From: Zea mays
Taxonomy: Eukaryota; Streptophyta; Magnoliopsida; Poales; Poaceae
Direction of reading: 5' to 3'
Length of the DNA: 64,000 bases
Assembly: GCF_902167145.1 (NCBI RefSeq)
Contig: NC_050097.1
Span: 43,136,095 to 43,200,094, forward strand
Shown: positions 1-8,547 of the stretch, piece by piece
Layout of the letters: every line of letters starts with the position of its first letter
How positions within the stretch are numbered: position 1 is the first letter of the stretch
Notes under the pieces: model-generated
Database searches by the model: none
The model's input: the letters and a program-made list of their open reading frames with translations, nothing else
What the model was told of the DNA's origin: nothing
Made by a program: the position numbers and the translations under genes

Positions 1-1465
1 CTTTTGATGAACCTGTTCATCGTCTTGAGTTGGGGGATACACCGTTGTTGAGGAAGAAGGTTGATCTCGTTCATCTTGTTCCTGTGGCCGCACTTCTCCA
101 ATCACCATGGTTCGTATAGCGGCCGTCGGAACATCTTCTTCATCTACATCATCACAATCAACAACTTGCTCTCTCGGAGAGCCATTAGTCTCATCAAATA
201 CAACGTCGCTAGAGACTTCAACCAAACCCGATGATTTGTTGAAGACTCTATACGCCTTTGTATTTGAGTCATAACCTAACAAAAACCCTTCTACAGCTTT
301 GGGAGCAAACTTAGAATTTCTACCCTTCTTTACTAGAATGTAGCACTTGCTCCCAAATACACGAAAGTAAGATACATTGGGTTAGTAGCTCATACGAAGT
401 CTTCTTGAGGAGGCGATGAAGGTAGACCCTGTTGATGGCGTGGCAAGCCGTGTTCACGGCTTCCGACCAGAAACACTCGGGGGTCTTGAATTCTCCAAGC
501 ATCGTCCTCGCCATATCGATTAGCGTCCTGTTCTTCCTCTCTACCACACCATTTTGCTGTGGTGTGTAGGGAGCGGAGAACTTGTGCTTGATCCCTTCCT
601 CCTCAAGGAACTCCTCCACTTGAAGATTCTTGAACTCGGACCCGTTGTCGCTCCTTATCTTCTTCACCTTGAGCTCAAACTCATTTTGAGCTCTCCTTAG
701 GAAGCGCTTGAGGGTCCCTTGGGTTTCAGACTTATCCTGCAAAAAGAACACCCAAGTGAAGCGGGAAAAGTCATCAACGATAACTAGACCATACTTACTT
801 CCTCCTATGCTCAGATAGGCGACGGGTCCGAAGAGGTCCATATGTAGCAGCTCCAGGGGTCTTGATGTTGTCATCACATTTTTGGTGTGATGAGAGCCTC
901 CCACCTGTTTCCCTGCTTGACAAGCTGCACAAGGTCTATCTTTTTCGAAATGAACATTGGTTAGACCTATCACGTGTTCTCCCTTTAGAAGCTTGTGGAG
1001 ATTCTTCATCCCCACATGTGCTAAGCGGCGATGCCACATCCAGCCCATGCAAGTCTTAGCCATTAAGCATGCATCTAGACCGGCCTCTTCTTTTGTAAAA
1101 TCAACTAAGTAAAGCTTGCCGTCTAGAATACCCTTGAAAGCTAGTGAACCATCACATCTTCTAAAGACAGACACATCTATATTTGTAAACAAACAGTTAT
1201 ATCCCATATTGCATAATTGACTAACAGATAACAAATTATATCCAAGAGACTCTACTAAAAACACATTAGAGATAGAGTGCTCATTGGAAATTGCAATTTT
1301 ACCTAACCCTTTTACCTTGCCTTGATTCCCATCACCGAATATAATTGAATCTTGGGAATCCTTATTCTTGACGTAGGAGGTGAACATCTTCTTCTTCCCC
1401 GTCATATGGTTTGTGCATTCGCTGTCGATAATCCAGCTTGAACCCCCGGATGCATAAACCTGCAA
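1..1465 (-). pseudogene. Copia-1 pol: protease and integrase part, frameshifted
   Basis: This is the N-terminal part of a Copia polyprotein. The order is a protease region (WIIDSECTNHMTG at 1380-1435), a GAG-pre-integrase zinc region (HRRLAH...CAACQAGK) and the integrase core, with DLFGP, IRSDNGSEF and VVERKNRTL supplying the D, D and E residues. The protease motif reads DSE where the family has DSG (codon 1418-1420, a G-to-A change), so the protease is probably inactive. Near position 380 a small deletion in the TSYELL region shifts the frame. Downstream, to position 1, the normal frame continues with integrase C-terminal sequence and an acidic linker. Pol lies in a different frame from gag, with no gap between them. 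Confidence 0.85.
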
Positions 1466-1472
1466 GGCAAAT

Positions 1473-3863
1473 TTAGGCTTGGGTCTTAGGTACCCAACTC
1501 ATGTTGGGTCCTGCAAGGTTAGCACAAATATCCTTAGGGACCCAAATGCAAGTTTTATCACCCTTGCATTTTGCCCCTAATTTCCTAGCAATCACCTTTC
1601 TATCCTTTCTACAAATTGCAAAGGAAGCATTCAAAGCATGATATATTGTAGAAGGTTCATTTACTTTCCTAGGAACATTAACAACATTTCTCCTAGGCAT
1701 ATTATGAACAGCATTTCTCCTACCAACATTTCTATCATGCACATAAGAAGAGCTAGAAGCAACCATGGCATGAGAATCAAAGGCATTATATGCATTACAA
1801 CTCCTATAAGCATTTCTAGGTTGTCTTCTATCATAGTACATAAATGCATGGTTCTTTTGCACACTACTAGCCATAGGGGCCTTCCCTTTCTCCTTGGCGG
1901 AGATGGGAGCCTTATGGCTTGTCAAGTTCTTGGCTTCCCTTCTGTAGCCAAGTCCATCCTTAATTGAGGGATGTCTACCAATCGTATAGGCATCCCTTGC
2001 AAATTTTAATTTATCAAATTCGCTTTTGCTAGTCTTAAGTTGGGCATTAAGACTAGCCACTTCATCATTCAATTTAGAAATTGAAACTAGGTGTTCACTA
2101 CAAGCATCAACATTAAAATCTTTACACCTAGTGCAAACCATAACATGTTCTACACAAGAGTTAGATTTACTTGCCACTTCTAGTTTAGCATTTAAATCAT
2201 TATTAACACCTTTTAAAGTAGCAATGGTTTCATGACAAGAAGATAATTCACTAGAAAGCACTTCATTTCTTTTAACTTCTAAAGCATAAGATTTTTGAGC
2301 CTCTACAAATTTGTCATGCTCTTCATATAAAAGATCCTCTTGTTTTTCTAAGAGTCTATCCTTTTCATTCAAGGCATCAATCAATTCATTAATCTTATCT
2401 ACTTTAGTTCTATCCATTCCCTTGAACAAACTAGAGTAATCTATTTCTTCATCACTAGACTCATCATCACTAGAAGAATCATAAGTGACATTGTTTTGAT
2501 TACTTACCTTCTTCTCCCTTGCCATAAGGCATGTGTGACGTTCGTTGGGGAAGAGGGATGACTTGTTGAAGGCAGTGGCGGCGAGTCCTTCATTGTCGGA
2601 GTCGGAGGAGGAGCAATCCGAATCCCACTCCTTTCCGATATGTGCCTCGCCCTTGGCCTTCTTGTAATGCTTCTTCCTTTCTCTCTTGCTCCCGTGTTCC
2701 TGGTCACTATCATTGTCGGGACAGTTAGCAATAAAATGACCAATCTTACCGCATTTGAAGCACGAGCGCTTCCCCTTGGCTTTGGTCTTGCTTGGCTGTC
2801 CCTTGCGTCCTTTAAGCGCCGTCTTGAAGCGCTTAATGATGAGGGCCATCTCCTCATTATTTAGCCCGGCCGCCTCAACTTGCACCACCTTGCTCGGTAG
2901 CGCCTCCTTGCTCCTCGTTGCCTTGAGAGCAAGGGGTTGCGGCTCGTTGATCGGACCATTCAAGGCGTCGTCCACGTATCTTGCCTCCTTGATCATCATT
3001 CGCCCGCTAACGAATTTCCCAAGTACTTCTTCGGGCGACATCTTGGTGTACCTAGGATTTTCACGAATATTGTTCACCAAATGAGGATCAAGAACAGTAA
3101 AGGACCTTAGCATTAGGCGGACGACGTCGTGATCCGTCCATCGCGTGCTTCTGTAGCTCCTTATTTTGTTGATAAGGGTCTTGAGCCGGTTGTATGTTTG
3201 AGTTGGCTCCTCGCCCCTTATCATTGCGAATCGTCCAAGTTCGCCCTCCACCAACTCCATCTTGGTGAGTAAGGTGACATCGTTCCCCTCATGAGAGATC
3301 TTGAGGGTGTCCCAGATCTGCTTGGCATTGTCCAAGCCGCTCACCTTATGGTACTCGTCCCTGCACAAAGAGGCTAGCAACACAGTAGTAGCTTGTGCAT
3401 TTTTATGAATCTGTTCATTAATAAACATGGGACTATCCGTACTATCAAAGTGCATTCCACTTTCTACAATCTCCCATATGCTAGGATGGAGAGAGAACAA
3501 GTGACTACGCATTTTGTGACTCCAAAATCCGTAGTCCTCTCCATCAAAATGAGGAGGTTTACCAAGTGGAATAGATAATAAATGAGCATTAGTACTTTGA
3601 GGAATACGAGAGTAATCAAAAGAAAAGTTCGAATTGACCGGTTTCTTTCTCTCGTATTCGTTGTGGTCGTCATCCTTTTGGGAGGAAGTAGACTCATCAC
3701 TGTCGTAGTAAACGATCTCCTTGATTCGTCTCGTCTTCTTCTTCTTCCCATCTTTGCGTCTGTGGCCCGAGCCTGAGTCATTGGACTTGTCATCCCTTGG
3801 CTCGTTGACGAAGGTCTCCTTCTCCTTGTCGTTGATCACCATCCCCTTGCCCTTAGGATCCAT
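1473..3863 (-). CDS. Copia-1 gag (796 aa)
   Basis: This intact 796-residue Gag begins at MDPKGKGMV, 50 bp inside the LTR edge. It has a basic, Ser/Asp-rich N-terminus, then a UBN2-type capsid region (LLSIPLGKPPHFDGEDY onward), and a CCHC zinc knuckle CFKCGKIGHFIANC near residues 366-379 (C-x2-C-x4-H-x4-C). A long heptad-rich coiled coil (KVDKINELIDALNEKDRLL onward) follows at about residues 488-570. Gag forms the cytoplasmic particle that packages the element RNA. The coiled-coil extension is characteristic of Sirevirus Gag. Unlike nearly every other reading frame here it has no stop or frameshift, so Copia-1 is probably one of the younger insertions. Gag ends in VPKTQA and pol follows in another frame. 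Confidence 0.9.
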   Translation of the reverse strand: MDPKGKGMVINDKEKETFVNEPRDDKSNDSGSGHRRKDGKKKKTRRIKEIVYYDSDESTSSQKDDDHNEYERKKPVNSNFSFDYSRIPQSTNAHLLSIPLGKPPHFDGEDYGFWSHKMRSHLFSLHPSIWEIVESGMHFDSTDSPMFINEQIHKNAQATTVLLASLCRDEYHKVSGLDNAKQIWDTLKISHEGNDVTLLTKMELVEGELGRFAMIRGEEPTQTYNRLKTLINKIRSYRSTRWTDHDVVRLMLRSFTVLDPHLVNNIRENPRYTKMSPEEVLGKFVSGRMMIKEARYVDDALNGPINEPQPLALKATRSKEALPSKVVQVEAAGLNNEEMALIIKRFKTALKGRKGQPSKTKAKGKRSCFKCGKIGHFIANCPDNDSDQEHGSKRERKKHYKKAKGEAHIGKEWDSDCSSSDSDNEGLAATAFNKSSLFPNERHTCLMAREKKVSNQNNVTYDSSSDDESSDEEIDYSSLFKGMDRTKVDKINELIDALNEKDRLLEKQEDLLYEEHDKFVEAQKSYALEVKRNEVLSSELSSCHETIATLKGVNNDLNAKLEVASKSNSCVEHVMVCTRCKDFNVDACSEHLVSISKLNDEVASLNAQLKTSKSEFDKLKFARDAYTIGRHPSIKDGLGYRREAKNLTSHKAPISAKEKGKAPMASSVQKNHAFMYYDRRQPRNAYRSCNAYNAFDSHAMVASSSSYVHDRNVGRRNAVHNMPRRNVVNVPRKVNEPSTIYHALNASFAICRKDRKVIARKLGAKCKGDKTCIWVPKDICANLAGPNMSWVPKTQA

Positions 3864-3899
3864 CTCTTCGGGCGATTAGTCCCTTTCTTGAAGAGAACG

Positions 3900-3911
3900 G
3901 CTCTGATACCA
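3900..3911 (-). promoter_or_regulatory. Copia-1 primer-binding site
   Basis: On the minus strand TGGTATCAGAGC lies 2 bp inside the LTR end. It is complementary to the 3' end of initiator tRNA-Met, the usual primer of plant Copia elements. Confidence 0.9.
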
Positions 3912-4505
3912 ATTGAGAGCACCTAGAGGGGGGGGGGTGAATAGGTGATCCTGTGAAAACTTAAACTTATAGCCACAAAAACTTGTTAAGTGTTAGCACA
4001 AAGATTGCCAAGTGGCTAGAGAGGAGTCTCAACAAAACACAATACCACAAGAGATCAAACACAGAGATGACACAGTGGTTTATCCCGTGGTTCGGCCAAG
4101 ACCAACGCTTGCCTACTCCACGTTGTGGCGTCCCAACGGACGAGGGTTGCAATCAACCCCTCTCAAGCGGTCCAAAGACCAACTTGAATACCACGGTGTT
4201 TTGCTTTGCCTTTCAATATCCCGTTTGCGAGGAATCTCCACAACTTGGAGCCTCTCGCCCTTACACTTAAGATTCACAAAGAAATACGGAGTAAGGAAGA
4301 AACTAGCAACGCACACAAGACTCAAAATCAGAGCAACAGCACGCACACAAGTCGCAACAAGAGCTCGCAACACAACTCAATGAGTTCACAACTCAACAAG
4401 AGCTCTAGATGCTATCACAATGAACCAAATGCGTGGAATCGATGTCTTGGTGCTTAGGAATGTTATAGGAATGCTTGATATGCTCCTCCATCCGCCTAGG
4501 GGTCC

Positions 4506-4513
4506 CTTTTATA
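4506..4513 (-). promoter_or_regulatory. TATA box of Copia-1 LTR
   Basis: TATAAAAG on the minus strand, in a context repeated in the Copia-2 LTR (13631-13638). It lies downstream of the palindrome field and is the likely core promoter. Confidence 0.75.
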
Positions 4514-4580
4514 GCCCCAAGGCAGCTAGGAGCCGTTGAGAGCAGTTCTGGAAGGCTGATCTTGCCTTCTGTCATCGGGC

Positions 4581-4945
4581 GCACCGGACAGTCCGGTGCA
4601 CACCGGACACTGTCCGGTGCCCGATCTCCTTCCTAAAATGGCGCAGCCGACCGTTGCAGATCTGGGAGCCATTGGCGCACCGGACATGTCCGGTGCACAC
4701 CGGACAGTCCGGTGCCCCCTTCCGACCGTTGGCTCAGCCACGTGTCGCGCGCAGATTCCGCGGCCGACCGTTGGCCCGGCCGACCGTTGGCTCACCGGAC
4801 AGTCCGGTGCACACCAGACAGTCCGGTGAATTTTATCCGTACGCCGTCGGCAAATTCCCGAGAGCGGCCACTTCGCTCGAGGCAACCTGGCGCACCGGAC
4901 ACTGTCTGGTGCACCAACGGACACTGTCCGGTGCCCCAGACCGAA
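4581..4945. repeat. Palindrome field in Copia-1 LTR
   Basis: There are repeated copies of CACCGGACAGTCCGGTG, an 8-bp inverted repeat around one central base, mixed with half sites and with CGACCGTTGG repeats. Such palindromes are a known hallmark of Sirevirus LTRs. The spacing between copies is irregular. Confidence 0.85.
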
Positions 4946-5176
4946 ACAGCCTCTTGGCTGTACACAACCAACTCTCCTCTTTTCTTCTTCTTCCTGTTTC
5001 TGATACTTAGACAAGTATATTAGTACACAAAACCAATGTACTAAGACATAGAAACATACCTTTGCTCTTGATTTGCACTTTGTCCATTCATGGGCATAGA
5101 TTCACATTTAAGCACTTGTGTTGGCACTTAATCACCAAAATACTTAGAAATGGCCCAAGGGCACATTTCCCTTTCA

Positions 5177-6568
5177 GTTGGGTCCTACAAGGTTAGTCAC
5201 CATAGCCTTTGGGACCCAAATACAAGTCTTGTCTCCCTTGTATTTGGACCCTAACTTTCTAGCAACTACTTTTTCATTCTTACACATAAGCGCAAATGAA
5301 GTATTGCAAGCATGGTAAATAGTAGTAGTTTTATTATACACTTTCCTAGGCACATGATGCACAATATTACTTTTTCTAGGCCTACTTCTACCATGCACAA
5401 AAGTAGAGCTAGAGGCAAACATAGCATTTGGATCATAATAACCAGCATGAATATAACTCTTATTAAAGTTAGAATAACTACCAATTTTCCTATCATACAT
5501 AAAAGCATGGTTTCTCTTAGGAATATTAGCCATAGGGGCCTTCCCTTTCTCCTTGTTGGGAATGGGAGCCCTTTGGCTTGTTAAGTTCTTGGCTTCCTTT
5601 CGAAAGCCAAGCCCATCCTTAATTGAGGGGGTGTCTACCAACAGTGTAGACATCCCTAGCAAATTTTAACTTATCAAAGTCAATTTTGCAAGTCTTAAGT
5701 TGATCATTAAGACTTGCCACCTCATCATTTAATTTAGAAATGAAAATTAAGTGTTCATCACAAGCATTAATATCAAAATCCTTGCATCTATTGCAAATTA
5801 CAACATGTTCCACACATGAACTAGATTTATTAGCTACTTCTAGCTTAGCATTTAAATCATCATTAACACTCTTTAAGCTAGACACAGTTTCATGACAAGT
5901 AGATAATTCAGAAGATAACATTTCATTCCTTTTAACCTCTAAAGCAAGAGATTTTTGCACACTAACAAACCTATCATGCTCTTCATACAAAATATCCTCT
6001 TGCTTCTCTAGCAATCTATCTTTTTCATTCAAAGCATCAATTAACTCATTAATTTTATCTACTTTTGCTCTATCTAAACCCTTAAATAAATCAGTATAAT
6101 CTACTTCATCATCATCACTTGAAGTAGTATACTTAGGGGTTTCTCGAACGCTTACCTTTTTGTCCTTTGCCATGAGGCAAGTATGGCGTTCGTTGGGGAA
6201 GAGAGAGGACTTGTTGAAGGCTGAGGCAGCGAGTCCTTCGTCGTCGGAGTCAGAAGAAGAGCAGTCCGAATCCCATTCTTTGCCAAGGTGCGCCTCGCCC
6301 TTCGCCTTTTTGTAGGCCTTCTTCTTTTCCCTCTTCCCACTATTTTCTTGTCCCTGGTCACTATCATTATCGGGACAGTTTGCAATAAAGTGACCAGTCT
6401 TACCGCATTTGAAGCAGGAGCGCTTTCCCTTTGTTTTTTTCTTGTTGGGGTGCTCCTTGCGTCCTTTAAGAGCGGTCTTGAAGCGCTTGATGATGAGGGC
6501 CATCTCATCTTCGTTTAGCCCGGCAGTCTCAACTTGTGCCACCTTGCTAGGTAGCGCCTCCTTGCTGC
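5177..6568 (-). pseudogene. Copia-2 gag, C-terminal part (split by insertions)
   Basis: This minus-strand piece carries the second half of a Gag closely related to that of Copia-1. It begins near VETAGLNEDEMALIIKRF, has the zinc knuckle CFKCGKTGHFIANC (about 6378-6420), then the coiled coil (KVDKINELIDALNEKDRLL) and the C-terminal KTCIWVPKAMVTNLVGPN. An extra G in a run near 5630 shifts the frame, so a reading frame ends at 5619 and the rest continues in another frame to 5177. There Copia-1 cuts it. At the right end it stops abruptly at about 6568 against Gypsy-B pol sequence. Its N-terminal half lies at 12071-12985, beyond the Gypsy-B insertion. Confidence 0.88.
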
Positions 6569-8547
6569 TTCTTTATATATCTGATAATCGGCTTCCTCCA
6601 GTCATCAGAATCTGACTCTGGTTGGCTCAAGGTATTACATTCTTCTGCCTGATCCGGTGAGATGCTTGGGTGTGATATTTCTTGAACAAAGACTCCAGGT
6701 GGGACCTAAGTCTGACTGGATCCTAGCTTGGACAATACATCAGCTGCCGTGTTTTGATCTCTCTCCACATGGTGAAATTCCAGACCTTCAAATTTATCTT
6801 CTAATTTCCGGATGGCAGTGCAGTATTTTCCCATGGAATCGCTTGAACAATCCCATTCTTTGTTTGTCTGACTTATGACTACCATAGAATCTCCATATAC
6901 CATCAGTCTCTTGATGCCCAGTGATATAGCAATATTCAGTCCATGAACCAAAGCTTCATATTCTGCTGCATTGTTAGAGGCTGGAAATAACAGCTGAAGG
7001 GCATATCTGAGGTGCTCGCCTCCAGGTGCGGCGAAGAGGATCCCTGCGCCTGCTCCCTGCAGCTTTAACGAGGCATCAAAATACATTCGCCATACTTCTG
7101 TAGTTTCTGGGTTATCTGGTACTTGTTGCTTGGTCCACTCTGATACAAAGTCAACCAGTGCTTGAGTTTTAATGGCAGTGCGAGGTCGAAATTCGATGTC
7201 ATGAGATCCCAGCTCGCAGGCCCATTTGGCTATTCTCCCGATGGCTTCTTTGTTGTGAAGAATATCCCCTTTTGGAAAACCAGTGACTACTATGACTTTG
7301 TGGTCGTCGAAGTAGTGACGGATCTTGCGTGCAGTTAGAAGTACTGCATATAATAGCTTCTGGACTTGAGGGTATTTTTTCTTCGAGGGACCCAGAACTT
7401 CACTGATGAAATAAACAGGATGTTGTACTGGGTATGCGTGTCCTTCTTCTGCTTGCTCGACTACCAACACGGTGCTCACCACGTGAGTCGTGCAAGAGAT
7501 ATATAGCAGCAAATCTTCAGCTGGTTGAGTCGACGTGGCCTGCCGTGGCGGTTTCAGCACCGGTGGTGTCGTCAAGAACTTTTTCAATGCATCTAGGGCT
7601 TCCTGCGCTTCTAAAGTCCACTGAAATTTGTCCACTTTCTTAAGTAACTTATAAAATGGTAAGCCTTTTTCTCCCAGCCTGGATATGAATCTGCTCAAGG
7701 CTGCCATACATCCGGTAAGTCTTTGAACTTTCTTCTGTGATCGTGGTGCTTCCATCCTCATGATAGCTTCGATCTTTTCTGGATTAGCTTCAATTCCCCA
7801 GTGGCTGACAATAAAACTGAGTAATTTTCCTGCTGGTACCCCGAAAACACATTTTTCGGGATTAAGCTTCCATCTGTATCGTCGTAGACTGTTGAAAACC
7901 AGCTGTAAATCTTCAATGAAACTTTCTGAATTTTCTGTTTTGATTACCACGTCGTCCACATAAGCTTCCACACGCTTGCCCTAGTGATCGGCTAAGCATG
8001 TTTGAATAGCTCTTTGATAAGTCGCTCCAGCGTTTTTGAGGCCGAACGGCATGGAGGTATAGCAGAAAGCACCAAATGGAGTGATGAACGCTATTTTTTC
8101 CTCGTCTTCTTTCGCCAGGCTAATCTGATGATACCCAGAGTAGCAATCCAAGAAGGACAGCACAGAACATCTAGCGGTGGAATCTACCACCTGATCTATG
8201 CTAGGGAGCCCGAAGGGATCCTTTGGACAGTGTTTGTTGAGGTCCGTATAGTCGACGCACATGCGCCAATCCACCTTATTCTTTTTGAGTACAAGAACGG
8301 GGTTGGCTAACCACTTGGGATGTAACACCTCTCTAATAAATCCAGCCGCGACCAAGCGAGCCAGCTCAACACGAATGACCTCTCTCTTATCGGGCGTCAA
8401 ACATCGTAATTTTTGCCGAATCGGCCTCGCTTGGGGGTAGACCTTCAATTTGTGCTCGGCCAGTTCTCTCGGGACTCCCGGCATATCCACATGATGCCAT
8501 GCGAATACGTCTCGGTTATCTTGCAGGAACTGGACGAGCGCGCCTTC
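6569..8547 (-). pseudogene. Gypsy-B copy 1 pol: RT and RNase H, truncated
   Basis: The frame continues directly from gag-protease after the UAG at 8548-8550. Reverse transcriptase spans about 8490-7400: LANPVLVLKK, DYTDLNKHCPKD, SFLDCYSGYHQI, MPFGLKNAGATY and the catalytic YVDD (AYVDDVVIK). RNase H follows, with MYFDASL, NNAAEYEAL and VYGDSMVV carrying the acidic residues. Nonsense codons occur at 7981-7983 (ADH*, where copy 2 has Trp) and near 6706 (SSQT*, where copy 2 has Gln). Both are consistent with C-to-T change on one strand. No frameshift is seen. The piece ends within the RNase H-integrase linker at the deletion junction, so integrase is absent. It cannot yield a functional product. 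Confidence 0.87.

Larger units (their letters stand above)
1..5176 (-). mobile_element. Copia-1: Sirevirus-like Copia retrotransposon, 5' part
   Basis: A minus-strand Ty1/Copia element enters from the left edge. Reading right to left it has a 5' LTR (3914-5176), a primer-binding site (3900-3911), a long gag (3863 to 1473) and a pol that starts with protease and integrase (from about 1465). This order is Copia, and the long gag with a C-terminal coiled coil is typical of Sireviruses. RT, RNase H and the 3' LTR would lie left of the window. It sits inside the gag of a related element (Copia-2). The 5 bp next to its LTR (GTTGG, 5177-5181) should be repeated at its missing far end. Confidence 0.88.
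3914..5176 (-). repeat. Copia-1 5' LTR (1263 bp)
   Basis: In element orientation it starts TGAAAGGGAAATGTGCCC at 5176 and ends GGTGCTCTCA at 3914, giving TG...CA ends. The inner end holds a run of ten Gs (plus strand 3928-3937) beside CACCTATTCACC. A TATAAAAG box lies at 4513-4506. The U3 half contains a dense field of short palindromes (4581-4945). Confidence 0.92.

Noticed and set aside
4581..4945. Regularly repeated palindromes suggestive of a CRISPR-like array or terminators
   Set aside because: The spacing is irregular, spacers are themselves repeated, the setting is a plant LTR, and the words match the known Sirevirus palindromes.
6564..6568. GCTGC as the left target duplication of Gypsy-B copy 1
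   Set aside because: There is no LTR at this side, and comparison with Copia-1 gag shows that target sequence is missing; the match is best explained by chance or by deletion microhomology.
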